Below, piece by piece: positions 44,806 through 53,871 of a stretch of 64,000 bases of DNA. The stretch comes from Clostridium sp. 1001271B_151109_B4 (GTDB lineage: Bacteria; Bacillota; Clostridia; Clostridiales; Clostridiaceae), in the NCBI RefSeq assembly GCF_015670405.1, contig NZ_JADPBQ010000012.1, forward strand, positions 32,344 to 96,343. Direction: 5' to 3'. The position numbers were made by a program, and so were the translations under genes. Within the stretch, counting starts at the first letter, position 1; every line of letters begins with the position of its first letter. Below the pieces are notes generated by a model. The model was not told the origin of the DNA and did no database searches. It saw nothing but the letters and a program-made list of their open reading frames with translations.

Positions 44806-45198
44806 ATGCCATTAAAAACAGATGTACAATTTAGTATCATACTTTACGCAATGTTAGCTGGTATATTAACAGGAGCAATGTTTGATTTATATAGAATAAT
44901 AAGGGGTAGCAATGTAAATAAAATTGTAATTGCTATTGAAGATATATTGTTTTGGATATTAGCAGCTATGGCTGTTTTTGCATTCCTCCTTTATACTAAT
45001 TATGCATTTTTAGGAGCTTATGTTTATATATTTATGATTATTTCTTTGACCTTATACATAAGGTTTATTAGTAATATATGTATTAAATTTGAGTTGAGAC
45101 TTATAAGTGCTTCAGGAAAAATATTTAGAGTAATATTTAAAAATTTTATTTATCCATTTAAAGTAATATTTCATAATATTACAGGAAAAAACAATTAG
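44806..45198 (+). CDS. yabQ: Spore cortex protein YabQ
   Basis: A 130-residue membrane protein with about three hydrophobic segments (9-30, 45-66, 68-90) and a basic C-terminus. It matches YabQ by position and by the QFSIILYAMLAGILTGAMFDLYRIIRG opening. In Bacillus it localises to the forespore membrane and is needed for cortex. Start ATG follows TAGGGGG. It ends 78 bases before divIC. Confidence 0.93.
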   Translation: MPLKTDVQFSIILYAMLAGILTGAMFDLYRIIRGSNVNKIVIAIEDILFWILAAMAVFAFLLYTNYAFLGAYVYIFMIISLTLYIRFISNICIKFELRLISASGKIFRVIFKNFIYPFKVIFHNITGKNN

Positions 45199-45276
45199 TA
45201 TAAAAAATATCTTGAATTAATTATGTAGAGTGGTTTACAATATATTTATAGAATAATATAAAGAGGGTACTATTTT

Positions 45277-45558
45277 ATGAAAAAAAGCGTAAACCTTAAA
45301 GGAATTATTATTGTTTTAGTTATTGGAATTTTTGGTATAAGTGTAATAAAACAAGTAACTGTACTAAGAAGAATAAAGAATGATATTTCTATTCAAACTC
45401 AAGAGTTAGAGGAATTAAAAGAAAAAAATATTAAGTTGCAAGCTGAATTAGATAGGGCACAAAGTAATAATGAGTATCTAGAAAAACTAGCTAGAGAAAG
45501 GTTAGGATTAATAAAAGAAGGTGAGCAACAAGTTATTCCAAGTAAAGAAGCAGAATAG
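45277..45558 (+). CDS. divIC: Septum formation initiator DivIC (FtsB-like)
   Basis: A 93-residue bitopic division protein. One membrane helix (about 8-26) is followed by a coiled coil (about 30-66; TQELEELKEKNIKLQAELDRAQ) and the conserved LEKLARERLGLIKEGEQ. It forms the FtsL-DivIB-DivIC complex in the divisome. Start ATG follows AAGAGGG. The yabP-yabQ-divIC order is conserved in endospore formers. Confidence 0.95.
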   Translation: MKKSVNLKGIIIVLVIGIFGISVIKQVTVLRRIKNDISIQTQELEELKEKNIKLQAELDRAQSNNEYLEKLARERLGLIKEGEQQVIPSKEAE

Positions 45559-45646
45559 TATTGGTTTAAGTTTAAATTTGTATTAATATGGTTATTATTA
45601 TTAATGACATAGATTATTTTTTATTTTAAGGAGGATTCTTTGTAAA

Positions 45647-46048
45647 ATGACCTTAATGGCAGGAAACATATTAGAAGGTACAGTGGTAAATATTACAAAC
45701 TTCGGAGCTTTTGTAGAGATAGAAGGTAAAACAGGTTTAGTTCATATTTCAGAAGTTGCAGATTCTTTTGTTAAGGATATAAGACAACATCTTAATGAGC
45801 AAGATAAGGTAAAGGTTAAAGTTATATCAATTGATGATAATGGAAAAATTAGTTTATCAATTAAGCAAGCTAATGTTAAGAAAAAATCTGTAAAGCCAGC
45901 AGAAATCGAATGGACATCTGAAAAGAAAAAGGTTGCACCAGCAAACTTTGAAGATATTATGTCTAGATTTTTAAAGGATAGTGAAGAAAGACAACAAGAT
46001 TTTAAAAAGCATCAAGAGTTTAAAACAAGACCTAAAAGAAGTTTTTAA
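45647..46048 (+). CDS. yabR: S1-domain RNA-binding protein YabR
   Basis: A 133-residue protein. Residues 5-75 are an S1 OB-fold (GNILEGTVVNITNFGAFVEI, KTGLVHISEVA, KVKVISIDDNGKISLSIK). Residues 80-133 are a Lys/Arg-rich tail (QDFKKHQEFKTRPKRSF). Homologues resemble the polynucleotide phosphorylase S1 domain and bind RNA; the cellular role is open. Start ATG 45647 lies 12 bases after AAGGAGG, a slightly long gap; ATG 45656 is possible but further away. A terminator follows. Confidence 0.93.
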   Translation: MTLMAGNILEGTVVNITNFGAFVEIEGKTGLVHISEVADSFVKDIRQHLNEQDKVKVKVISIDDNGKISLSIKQANVKKKSVKPAEIEWTSEKKKVAPANFEDIMSRFLKDSEERQQDFKKHQEFKTRPKRSF

Positions 46049-46079
46049 TTAGAACCGTTATATAAGTTTTATATATTAG

Positions 46080-46116
46080 AGAGAATGGATAATGAATTAT
46101 CGTTCTCTTTTTTTAT
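46080..46116 (+). terminator. Terminator of yabR
   Basis: Stems AGAGAA/TTCTCT and GATAAT/ATTATC (46080-46108) with a small internal bulge, then TTTTTTT. Confidence 0.85.
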
Positions 46117-46239
46117 TATATTTTTTTAATAAAAAAAGAGAATAATATAAAAAGTATATAAAATCAACTAATGAAAAGTGGCTATTTTACTGGCTTTAGA
46201 TAGAAATTAAAATAAAAAATAAAAAAAGTGAAAAAAATG

Positions 46240-46268
46240 TTGACAGTATTAAGTTCATACTATATAAT
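46240..46268 (+). promoter_or_regulatory. Consensus promoter of the tRNA cluster
   Basis: TTGACA (46240-46245), 17-base spacer, TATAAT (46263-46268): a perfect sigma-A promoter, fitting for stable RNA. Confidence 0.92.
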
Positions 46269-46305
46269 TAATTTTGTCGTCAGATGACGGCGGCAAAATA
46301 AATAT

Positions 46306-46392
46306 GCTGAAGTGGCGGAACAGGCAGACGCACAGGACTTAAAATCCTGCGGTAGCGATACCGTACCGGTTCGATTCCGGTCTTCAGCACCA
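46306..46392 (+). tRNA. tRNA-Leu (anticodon TAA), copy 1
   Basis: 87 bases with encoded CCA. Acceptor GCTGAAG/CTTCAGC, anticodon loop CTTAAAA (TAA), long variable arm (CGGTAGCGATACCG). Confidence 0.97.
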
Positions 46393-46413
46393 AACTAAAT
46401 TCAACTTTAATAT

Positions 46414-46489
<76 letters not shown>

Positions 46490-46493
46490 ACAT

Positions 46494-46570
46494 GGCGGAA
46501 TAGCTCAGCTGGCTAGAGCACTCGGTTCATACCCGAGGTGTCGTAGGTTCAAGTCCTATTTCCGCTACCA
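46494..46570 (+). tRNA. tRNA-Met (elongator, CAT), copy 1
   Basis: 77 bases with CCA. Anticodon loop TTCATAC, acceptor GGCGGAA/TTCCGCT. It resembles Bacillus elongator Met rather than the lysidine-modified Ile tRNA. Confidence 0.93.
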
Positions 46571-46575
46571 TATAC

Positions 46576-46662
46576 GCTGAAGTGGCGGAACAGGCAGACG
46601 CACAGGACTTAAAATCCTGCGGTAGCGATACCGTACCGGTTCGATTCCGGTCTTCAGCACCA
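46576..46662 (+). tRNA. tRNA-Leu (TAA), copy 2
   Basis: Identical to 46306-46392. Confidence 0.97.
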
Positions 46663-46683
46663 AACTAAATTCAACTTTAATAT

Positions 46684-46759
<76 letters not shown>

Positions 46760-46764
46760 AACAT

Positions 46765-46841
46765 GGCGGAATAGCTCAGCTGGCTAGAGCACTCGGTTCA
46801 TACCCGAGGTGTCGTAGGTTCAAGTCCTATTTCCGCTACCA
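46765..46841 (+). tRNA. tRNA-Met (elongator), copy 2
   Basis: Identical to 46494-46570. Confidence 0.93.
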
Positions 46842-46846
46842 TATAC

Positions 46847-46933
46847 GCTGAAGTGGCGGAACAGGCAGACGCACAGGACTTAAAATCCTGCGGTAGCGAT
46901 ACCGTACCGGTTCGATTCCGGTCTTCAGCACCA
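46847..46933 (+). tRNA. tRNA-Leu (TAA), copy 3
   Basis: Identical to the other two Leu copies; last gene of the cluster. Confidence 0.97.
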
Positions 46934-46968
46934 AAAGAGATACAAAGAAATTTGTATATCTTTTTTTA
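46934..46968 (+). terminator. Terminator of the tRNA cluster
   Basis: AGATACAAA / TTTGTATATCT stem with a one-base bulge and GAAA loop, then TTTTTTT. The next 300 bases, up to spoIIE, hold only the spoIIE promoter region. Confidence 0.8.
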
Positions 46969-47185
46969 TTTATAAATGATTAAAACTATCTAAATTAAAA
47001 GTATATTGAAGATAATTAATAATATGACTGATAGTAATAAAAAAATATTGATTATATGCGACAAAAATACAACTTAAATATCAAAAAAGTTAAAGTAAAA
47101 ATAACCCTAGATATTTTTAAGATGTAAATAAAGAGTGTAAAAAGAAAAATATAAAACATTCATTGGAAAAAAAAGGATAATTGTC

Positions 47186-47247
47186 TTACGAATTTAAGAT
47201 TTCATAAACATTAATTGACATAACTCTAATTATAATAGTGCTATTAT
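47186..47247 (+). promoter_or_regulatory. spoIIE promoter with 21-base spacer and possible Spo0A box
   Basis: TTGACA (47215-47220) and TATTAT (47242-47247) are 21 bases apart. The same abnormal spacing is known for the Spo0A-activated spoIIE and spoIIG promoters of B. subtilis. TTACGAA (47186-47192) matches 6 of 7 bases of the 0A box TGNCGAA. A TATAAT at 47231 has no -35 at normal distance. Confidence 0.6.
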
Positions 47248-47280
47248 TTTAGTAGGATTTTTAAGAGGAGATTGATAGTT

Positions 47281-49668
47281 ATGGATTATGGAGTAGAAGT
47301 ACCTAGCTACAGAAGAGTAGATAGTGAAAAGAAAACAAAAAAATTAGATTTTGAAAATGGATTAGTAGGATTATTAGTAGTATTGATTTCGGGAGTTATG
47401 ATAAGTAGAGTTGGATTCGGATTTGTTGAAGGCTTATATTTAGCTCCTTTTGGAATAGGGTATTTTTTATCTATGGTGAAAAAAAGTGATATTAAGAAAC
47501 TAATTTTAGTTTATTTGTCAGTTAGTGTTGGATATCTTATAGGATATAGCAAGAGTAAAGATATAATAATTTATATTTCTATAGCAACAGCAATATTATT
47601 ATGTAAGATTATATGTAATGCTATTAATAAAGAGTTCAAAAATAGTATAGCTTTTTTGGCTGTTATTGTATCCACTTTAGCAATAGGTTTATTCATTGGG
47701 GAGCAAAGTTTTGAAATTAATTTAATTTTTTCTTTAACTAAAGCCTTATTAATAATACCAGTATTTTATATGCTAAATTATGGAATTGGTTGTATGCAAG
47801 AATTAAATACAAATTACTTTTACTCAACAGAAGAGTTGATAAGTATAGCTATTTTAAGTTGCTTAGTAGTAGCAGGTATAGGAAATTTTACGATATTAGG
47901 AGTTGGAATAAGAACTATAATAGCTTTAGCTATGGTGATAACAATAGCATACGCAGCAGGAAGTAATGTGGGGGCTATATTGGGAGTAACAATGGGAATA
48001 ATAATAGGAATTGCTAATAATGATTTGCTTATATCAACAACTATGTATTCTATTTGTGGATTAATTGTGGGTGTATTTAAAGAAACTGGGAAAAATTTTT
48101 CGATATTAGCTTATATTATATCTATGTTTATGATGGAAGCATATACTGGTCAAATAAGCGTTCAGTCAGGTGTAGAAGTATGTTTTGCGGCAGTAATTAT
48201 GTTTATTATTCCGGCAAATGTTATCAAAGAAATCTTAAGAGAGCTTAGTAATGAAGAGAAAAGTAATGTAATAAGTGATGCACAGGTTGAAGGTATTAAA
48301 TTAGAGTTTGTAGATAGATTAGAAGCTTTGAGAGGATCTTTATCGGCTGTAGCAACATCAATTGAAGATTTATCAGGAAATGAAAAATTACTTATGAAAA
48401 ATAAGGGTACTGCTATGATAGAAAGTTTGGCTGATAGAGTTTGTCAAAGTTGTGAGATGAATAGTAAATGTTGGGGAAGAGAATTGCATAGCACTTTTTC
48501 GGATTTTGGAGAGCTTATGCTAAGTTGTGAAAGTAAAAAGGTATACTTACCTAAAAATTTAGATTTAAAATGTGTAAAAAGAACTACATTATTAAAGAGT
48601 GCAGAGGACTTATTTTCAACCTATACGGTTAATGAAGCTTTAAAATCTAGACTGATAGAAGGAAGAAAAGTTATAGCAAATCAAATAAATAATATGTCTA
48701 TAACAGTATCAGGAATTCTTAGCGATTTTAATAGTAATGTAAATAGTTGTCTAGAAATTGATAAAGTATTAAGAAAAACATTGTCTAAAAATAAAATTAG
48801 ATACAATAATATTTATTCTTATACTGATAGAAAAGGGCGTTTAAAGATTAAAATAAAAATAGATAGTTATGATGGTGAAAGTTACTGTAGAAAATATATA
48901 TTGCCTATTATTAGCGAGTTTGTAAGAACACCATTAAGTATAGCTCAAGATGGATGTACTGTTGATCCAGATACTAATGAATGTTCAATAGTTATGGAGG
49001 AAACTTGTAAGTATAATGTTTCTTCATTTGTAGCTTTTAATGTTAAAGATGGAGAAAAATATTCAGGAGATAGTTATAGTTTTGGTAAGAATAAGGTAGG
49101 TGAGTATGTAACTATATTAAGTGATGGAATGGGCTCAGGACCAGAGGCTGGTTTAGAAAGTGAAGCAGCTATTGAGTTGATAGAGAAATTTAATGAAGGT
49201 GGATTTAGTGAAGCAACTACTTTAAATGCAGTAAATTCTATTATGGGAATGAAGTTTAGTGAAGATGAAAAATTTACTACATTAGATATGAATTCAATAG
49301 ATTTATATACAGGTGAAGCTCAGTTTATAAAAGTTGGAGCAAGTATGAGTTTTATTAAAAGGGGTGGAGAAGTCGAAGTTGTTGATAGTGCCAGCTTACC
49401 TTTTGGTATTGTTGATGATATTGATATCAAGCCTATTAAGAAGAAGGTTAAAAATGGAGATATAATAGTGACTATTAGTGATGGTGTTATAGATATTGAT
49501 AAAGATAACGTTGGGGAATATGCTTGGATAGTTAATTATTTAAAATGTGAACAAGTAAATCCAGAAATTTTAGCAAGAGAAATATTAGAACAAGCTAAAA
49601 GAAAAAGCAACGGAAGAGTTTTAGATGATATGACGGTAGTAGTTTCAAAATTATATTCAACTTATTAA
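47281..49668 (+). CDS. spoIIE: Stage II sporulation protein E, serine phosphatase
   Basis: A 795-residue protein. Residues 30-325 hold about ten membrane helices, 330-580 the regulatory/FtsZ-interacting region with a cysteine cluster (VCQSCEMNSKCW), and 590-795 a PP2C phosphatase with metal-binding aspartates (LSDGMGSG, ISDGVID, DDMTVVVS). It dephosphorylates SpoIIAA and so activates sigma-F in the forespore, linking septation to cell fate. Start ATG 47281 follows AGAGGAG; an in-frame TTG at 47272 directly abuts that site. It has its own promoter and terminator. Confidence 0.97.
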   Translation: MDYGVEVPSYRRVDSEKKTKKLDFENGLVGLLVVLISGVMISRVGFGFVEGLYLAPFGIGYFLSMVKKSDIKKLILVYLSVSVGYLIGYSKSKDIIIYISIATAILLCKIICNAINKEFKNSIAFLAVIVSTLAIGLFIGEQSFEINLIFSLTKALLIIPVFYMLNYGIGCMQELNTNYFYSTEELISIAILSCLVVAGIGNFTILGVGIRTIIALAMVITIAYAAGSNVGAILGVTMGIIIGIANNDLLISTTMYSICGLIVGVFKETGKNFSILAYIISMFMMEAYTGQISVQSGVEVCFAAVIMFIIPANVIKEILRELSNEEKSNVISDAQVEGIKLEFVDRLEALRGSLSAVATSIEDLSGNEKLLMKNKGTAMIESLADRVCQSCEMNSKCWGRELHSTFSDFGELMLSCESKKVYLPKNLDLKCVKRTTLLKSAEDLFSTYTVNEALKSRLIEGRKVIANQINNMSITVSGILSDFNSNVNSCLEIDKVLRKTLSKNKIRYNNIYSYTDRKGRLKIKIKIDSYDGESYCRKYILPIISEFVRTPLSIAQDGCTVDPDTNECSIVMEETCKYNVSSFVAFNVKDGEKYSGDSYSFGKNKVGEYVTILSDGMGSGPEAGLESEAAIELIEKFNEGGFSEATTLNAVNSIMGMKFSEDEKFTTLDMNSIDLYTGEAQFIKVGASMSFIKRGGEVEVVDSASLPFGIVDDIDIKPIKKKVKNGDIIVTISDGVIDIDKDNVGEYAWIVNYLKCEQVNPEILAREILEQAKRKSNGRVLDDMTVVVSKLYSTY

Positions 49669-49672
49669 TAAA

Positions 49673-49700
49673 AGTGCTCTTAGGAGCACTTTTATTATCC
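49673..49700 (+). terminator. Terminator of spoIIE
   Basis: AAAAGTGCTC / GAGCACTTTT stem with a TTAG loop around 49673-49694, followed by ATT. The stem is strong but the T run is short. Confidence 0.75.
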
Positions 49701-49799
49701 TAATAATAAATTTAAATTTGAAATAAATGTATATAATGTTTACATTGAAATATGGTAAATGTATTATATATTTATAAATATATAAATAGGAGAATATAA

Positions 49800-51194
49800 G
49801 TGTTAGATAAAGTAATAAAATATATAAACGATAATGAACTTATTCAAAATGAAGATAAAATATTAGTGGCGTTGTCAGGTGGACCTGATTCTGTGTGTAT
49901 GTTACATATATTATATAAATTAAAAGATATACTTAATATAGAATTAGGTGCTATACATATAAACCATATGTTAAGGGGGGATGAATCAGATAAAGATGAA
50001 AAATATATAGGTAATTTATGTAGTCAATTAGGTATAAATTATTATGTAAAAAGAATAGATATAGAGTATGTTGCTAATGATACTAATGTTTCTTTAGAAG
50101 TGGCTGGAAGAAATGAAAGATACAGGGCTTTTGAAGAAATAAGATCAAGGCATGGGTACAATAAAATAGCTGTAGCACATAATGCAAATGATCAGGCTGA
50201 AACAGTTCTTATGCGTATGATGCGAGGAACTGGACTTGAAGGATTAACAGGAATTAAATCAAAAAGGGAAGATGGTGTTATAAGACCTATATTATGCTTA
50301 GATAGAAAGGAAATAGAAGATTATTGTGAAGAAAATAAACTTAATCCTAGAATAGATAAAAGTAATCATGAGAGAATCTATAGTAGAAATAAGGTTAGGT
50401 TAGATATAATTCCATATATGAAAGAACATTTTAATGAAGAAATAGTTGAAACTTTAAATAGAATGGTATCATTATTACAAAAAGATAATGAGTTTATAGA
50501 AGAATATTCTAATGAGTGTTACAATAAATATTGTAAAATTAAAGATAAACAATTGAGAGTAGAAAAGGAATTATTCGTAAAAGAAATGGAGGCTGTAGTT
50601 ACTAGAGTTGTAATAAAGGCATTTAAGGAAATTTCTAATTGTCATCAGAATTTCGAGATGAAGCATATATATGAGATTGTTAATTTAGCTAAAAATTCAA
50701 CAGGAAAGAAAATAAATTTAACGAATAATATAATATGTGAAAACTCATATGGGAACCTTATATTTAAGGTAAATGAAAAAAATATTATAGATTATAAGGT
50801 TACTGAAGTACGAATAAATAAAAGTAATATTTTAAATGATATTGAATTTAAAAATTATAATGTTAGTTTTCAAATTATTAACAATAAAAGTAAGGTAGAA
50901 TTTTCTAAAAATAGCTTAATAAAGTTATTTGATTATGATAAGATAGAAAAAGAGATTATAATTAGGAGTAGAAAAGATGGGGATAAAATTATTCCTTTGG
51001 GAATGAAAGGGAATAAAAAACTTAAGGATATTTTTATTGATATGAAGATTCCAAGGGAGCAAAGAGATGAAATTCCTATTTTATGCTTTGATGAAAAAAT
51101 TGCCTGGGTTGTTGGATATAAAACTTCTCAAGAATCAAGAATAACTCAGGATACAAAAAATATATTAAAAATTACGTTTGCCAGAAAGGAATAG
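49800..51194 (+). CDS. tilS: tRNA(Ile)-lysidine synthetase TilS
   Basis: A 464-residue enzyme that joins lysine to C34 of the CAT-anticodon tRNA-Ile, switching it from Met to Ile decoding. The PP-loop SGGPDS is at 26-31; HINHMLRGDES and AHNANDQAETVLMRMMRG are typical. The C-terminal TilS domain (KDGDKIIPLGMKGNKKLKDIF) is complete. Start GTG at 49800 follows AGGAG. Its stop codon is 5 bases before the hpt ATG, and the tilS-hpt-ftsH order is universal in Firmicutes. Confidence 0.96.
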   Translation: MLDKVIKYINDNELIQNEDKILVALSGGPDSVCMLHILYKLKDILNIELGAIHINHMLRGDESDKDEKYIGNLCSQLGINYYVKRIDIEYVANDTNVSLEVAGRNERYRAFEEIRSRHGYNKIAVAHNANDQAETVLMRMMRGTGLEGLTGIKSKREDGVIRPILCLDRKEIEDYCEENKLNPRIDKSNHERIYSRNKVRLDIIPYMKEHFNEEIVETLNRMVSLLQKDNEFIEEYSNECYNKYCKIKDKQLRVEKELFVKEMEAVVTRVVIKAFKEISNCHQNFEMKHIYEIVNLAKNSTGKKINLTNNIICENSYGNLIFKVNEKNIIDYKVTEVRINKSNILNDIEFKNYNVSFQIINNKSKVEFSKNSLIKLFDYDKIEKEIIIRSRKDGDKIIPLGMKGNKKLKDIFIDMKIPREQRDEIPILCFDEKIAWVVGYKTSQESRITQDTKNILKITFARKE

Positions 51195-51199
51195 TGACA

Positions 51200-51739
51200 A
51201 TGTTACAAGATATTAAAGAAGTGTTATTTAGTGAAGAGGCTATTAATAAGAGAGTAAAGGAATTAGCGTCAAGAATTAGTGAAGATTACAAAGGAAAAGA
51301 ATTATTAGTGGTAGGTGTTTTGAAAGGTTCTGTAATATTTGCAGCAGAATTAATAAAAAATATAACTATTCCTTGCCAAATTGATTTTATGGCAGTTTCT
51401 AGTTATGGAGATTCATCTGAAACTACTGGGGTTGTTAGAATACTTAAGGATTTAGATAGTGAAATCTCAGGAAAACATATAATTATAGTTGAAGATATAG
51501 TTGATAGTGGAGTTACATTAAATTATTTATTAAATTATTTAAAAAGTAGAAATGCTAGCTCAGTTGAAATTGTATCATTATTAACTAAACCATCTAGAAG
51601 AAAGGTTGATATAGATTGTAAATATATTGGCTTTGAAACTCCAGATGAATTCTTAGTTGGATATGGATTGGATTATGCTGAAAAGTATAGAAATTTACCT
51701 TTTGTAGGAATATTAAAAAGAGAGGTTTATGAGAAGTAG
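51200..51739 (+). CDS. hpt: Hypoxanthine-guanine phosphoribosyltransferase
   Basis: A 179-residue purine salvage enzyme converting hypoxanthine and guanine to IMP and GMP with PRPP. The PRPP loop is VEDIVDSGVT (97-106); LKGSVIFAAELI and DFMAVSSYG are the other signatures. I start it at ATG 51200, 9 bases after AAGGA; a GTG at 51194 overlaps the tilS stop and is possible. It follows tilS without a gap and precedes ftsH by 50 bases. Confidence 0.95.
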   Translation: MLQDIKEVLFSEEAINKRVKELASRISEDYKGKELLVVGVLKGSVIFAAELIKNITIPCQIDFMAVSSYGDSSETTGVVRILKDLDSEISGKHIIIVEDIVDSGVTLNYLLNYLKSRNASSVEIVSLLTKPSRRKVDIDCKYIGFETPDEFLVGYGLDYAEKYRNLPFVGILKREVYEK

Positions 51740-51789
51740 ATTATTAAAAAAACAAAATAATAAAAAACTATGAGAAAGGGGGGCCTTGA

Positions 51790-53592
51790 ATGAAGAAATA
51801 TTCAAGTGCTACTGTATGGATAATAGCTATAATATTATTATTTTTTGCAGCATCATTTCTTTTAAGGGGAGAAAGTGGTTCTGATAGAATAGTATTTAGT
51901 GATTTCCAACAAAAGTGGATAAATGACGAAATTGAAAGTATAAGAGTTGATCCTGATAAGATGCTCGTTACTGGACAGACAAGAGATGAAAAGAATTTTA
52001 CAGTGTATGCACCAGATACAATGGTGGAAATGTTAAATAGTCAATATGCAAAAAATGATATTAAGATAGAATATGCTGCGCCATCTAATAATAGTGTGTG
52101 GCTTACTATAATACCTATGGGAATGATAATATTATTATTTGTAGTGTTTATTTTCTTCTTTACACAGCAGTCACAAGGTGGTGGAAGTGGAAAGGGAGTA
52201 ATGAATTTTGGAAAAAGCAGAGCTAAGATGATGTCTCCAGATGCCAAGAGAGTAACTTTTGATGATGTTGCTGGAGCAGATGAAGAAAAGGCTGAACTAG
52301 AAGAAATAGTAGATTTCTTAAAGGCTCCATCTAGATATATTGAAATGGGAGCGAGAATACCAAAAGGTGTTTTACTAGTTGGGCCTCCAGGAACAGGAAA
52401 GACCTTATTAGCTAAGGCAATTGCAGGAGAAGCAGGAGTACCATTCTTTAGTATATCAGGTTCTGATTTTGTTGAGATGTTTGTTGGAGTTGGTGCATCA
52501 AGAGTTAGAGATTTATTTGAGCAGGCAAAGAAAAATTCGCCAGCTTTAATATTTATAGATGAAATTGATGCTGTAGGTAGACAAAGAGGTGCTGGTCTTG
52601 GTGGTGGTCATGATGAGAGAGAACAAACTCTTAATCAATTACTAGTTGAAATGGATGGTTTTGGAGCTAATGAAGGTATCATAATGATAGCGGCAACAAA
52701 TAGACCAGATATTTTAGATCCAGCGTTATTAAGACCAGGTAGATTTGATAGACAAATAGTTGTTCAAAGACCAGATAGAAAAGGGAGAGAAGCTGTTTTA
52801 AAGGTTCATACACATAAAAAGCCTTTAGCTGTTGATGTAGATTTAGAGGTGTTAGCAAAGAGAACACCAGGATTTAGTGGTGCTGATTTAGAAAACCTAG
52901 CTAATGAAGCTGCTCTTTTAGCCGTAAGAAAAAATAAAAAGGCTATAGGAATGGATGAATTTGAAGAAGCAATAACTAGGGTTATTGCAGGTCCTGAAAA
53001 GAAGAGTAGGGCTATTAGTGAGCATGATAGAAAGCTTACAGCTTACCATGAAGCTGGTCATGCGGTTGTGATGAAGTGTTTAAAACATTCAGATCCAGTA
53101 CATGAAATAAGTATTATACCAAGAGGTATGGCGGGTGGATATACTATGCATTTACCAAATGAAGATAGAGCGTATACTTCTAAGGAGAAACTACAAGATG
53201 AAATGGTAGGGCTTTTAGGTGGTAGAGTTGCTGAAAAGTTGATATTAGGTGATATAAGCACAGGAGCTAAGAATGATATTGATAGAGCAAGTTCAATAGC
53301 AAGAGCTATGGTTATGGAATATGGAATGAGTGATGAAATTGGAACTATTTCTTATGGTTCTGATAACAATGAAGTATTCTTAGGTAGAGAGCTTGGAAGA
53401 GGAAGAAACTTTAGTGAGGAAATTGGTGCAGAAATAGATAAGGAAGTTAAGAAATTTATTGAAGTAGCATATGATAGAGCAGAAAATCTTCTTAAGACTA
53501 ATATTAATAAGCTTCATGCAGTAGCTAATGAATTGCTTGATAAAGAAAAGATAGATGGAAAAGAATTTGAAATGATATTTGATGCAAATTAA
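51790..53592 (+). CDS. ftsH: ATP-dependent membrane metalloprotease FtsH
   Basis: A 600-residue hexameric AAA+ protease of the cytoplasmic membrane for quality control and regulated proteolysis; in Bacillus it also supports sporulation. Two membrane helices (about 8-24 and 103-126) enclose a small outer domain. The AAA module has Walker A GPPGTGKT (198-205), Walker [11 protein letters not shown] and the second region of homology [12 protein letters not shown]. The zinc protease site is HEAGH (420-424). Start ATG follows GGGGGG. A hairpin terminator directly overlaps the stop codon. Confidence 0.98.
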   Translation: MKKYSSATVWIIAIILLFFAASFLLRGESGSDRIVFSDFQQKWINDEIESIRVDPDKMLVTGQTRDEKNFTVYAPDTMVEMLNSQYAKNDIKIEYAAPSNNSVWLTIIPMGMIILLFVVFIFFFTQQSQGGGSGKGVMNFGKSRAKMMSPDAKRVTFDDVAGADEEKAELEEIVDFLKAPSRYIEMGARIPKGVLLVGPPGTGKTLLAKAIAGEAGVPFFSISGSDFVEMFVGVGASRVRDLFEQAKKNSPALIFIDEIDAVGRQRGAGLGGGHDEREQTLNQLLVEMDGFGANEGIIMIAATNRPDILDPALLRPGRFDRQIVVQRPDRKGREAVLKVHTHKKPLAVDVDLEVLAKRTPGFSGADLENLANEAALLAVRKNKKAIGMDEFEEAITRVIAGPEKKSRAISEHDRKLTAYHEAGHAVVMKCLKHSDPVHEISIIPRGMAGGYTMHLPNEDRAYTSKEKLQDEMVGLLGGRVAEKLILGDISTGAKNDIDRASSIARAMVMEYGMSDEIGTISYGSDNNEVFLGRELGRGRNFSEEIGAEIDKEVKKFIEVAYDRAENLLKTNINKLHAVANELLDKEKIDGKEFEMIFDAN

Positions 53593-53618
53593 AAGTAGCC
53601 TTAGGGCTACTTTTTTTA
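53591..53618 (+). terminator. Terminator of ftsH
   Basis: 10-bp stem AAAAGTAGCC (53591-53600) / GGCTACTTTT (53605-53614), loop of 4, T run to 53617. Confidence 0.92.
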
Positions 53619-53800
53619 TGATAAGTTTTAAGTGGGATTAATAAATTTAGCTTAGTTAGAATATTAAAAGGTATAGTTTAGGTGGGGAAAGTATTTTGAT
53701 GTAAGCTGACTTTTTGTTTATTAATTCTTATTTAAAAGAAAAGTAATAAAAACAAAACACGAATATTTAAATAGAAAATTACAAAAATGTTCGAAAGATG

Positions 53801-53829
53801 TTTAAAAAAGGAATTTATAGTGATATAAT
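53801..53829 (+). promoter_or_regulatory. Promoter of fhs
   Basis: TTTAAA (53801-53806), 17 bases, TATAAT (53824-53829). Good -10, modest -35. I see no tetrahydrofolate or ZTP riboswitch in the 250-base gap. Confidence 0.6.
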
Positions 53830-53871
53830 TAAGTATACTTAAAATTTGAAGGTATTAGGGAGGTTTATTAT

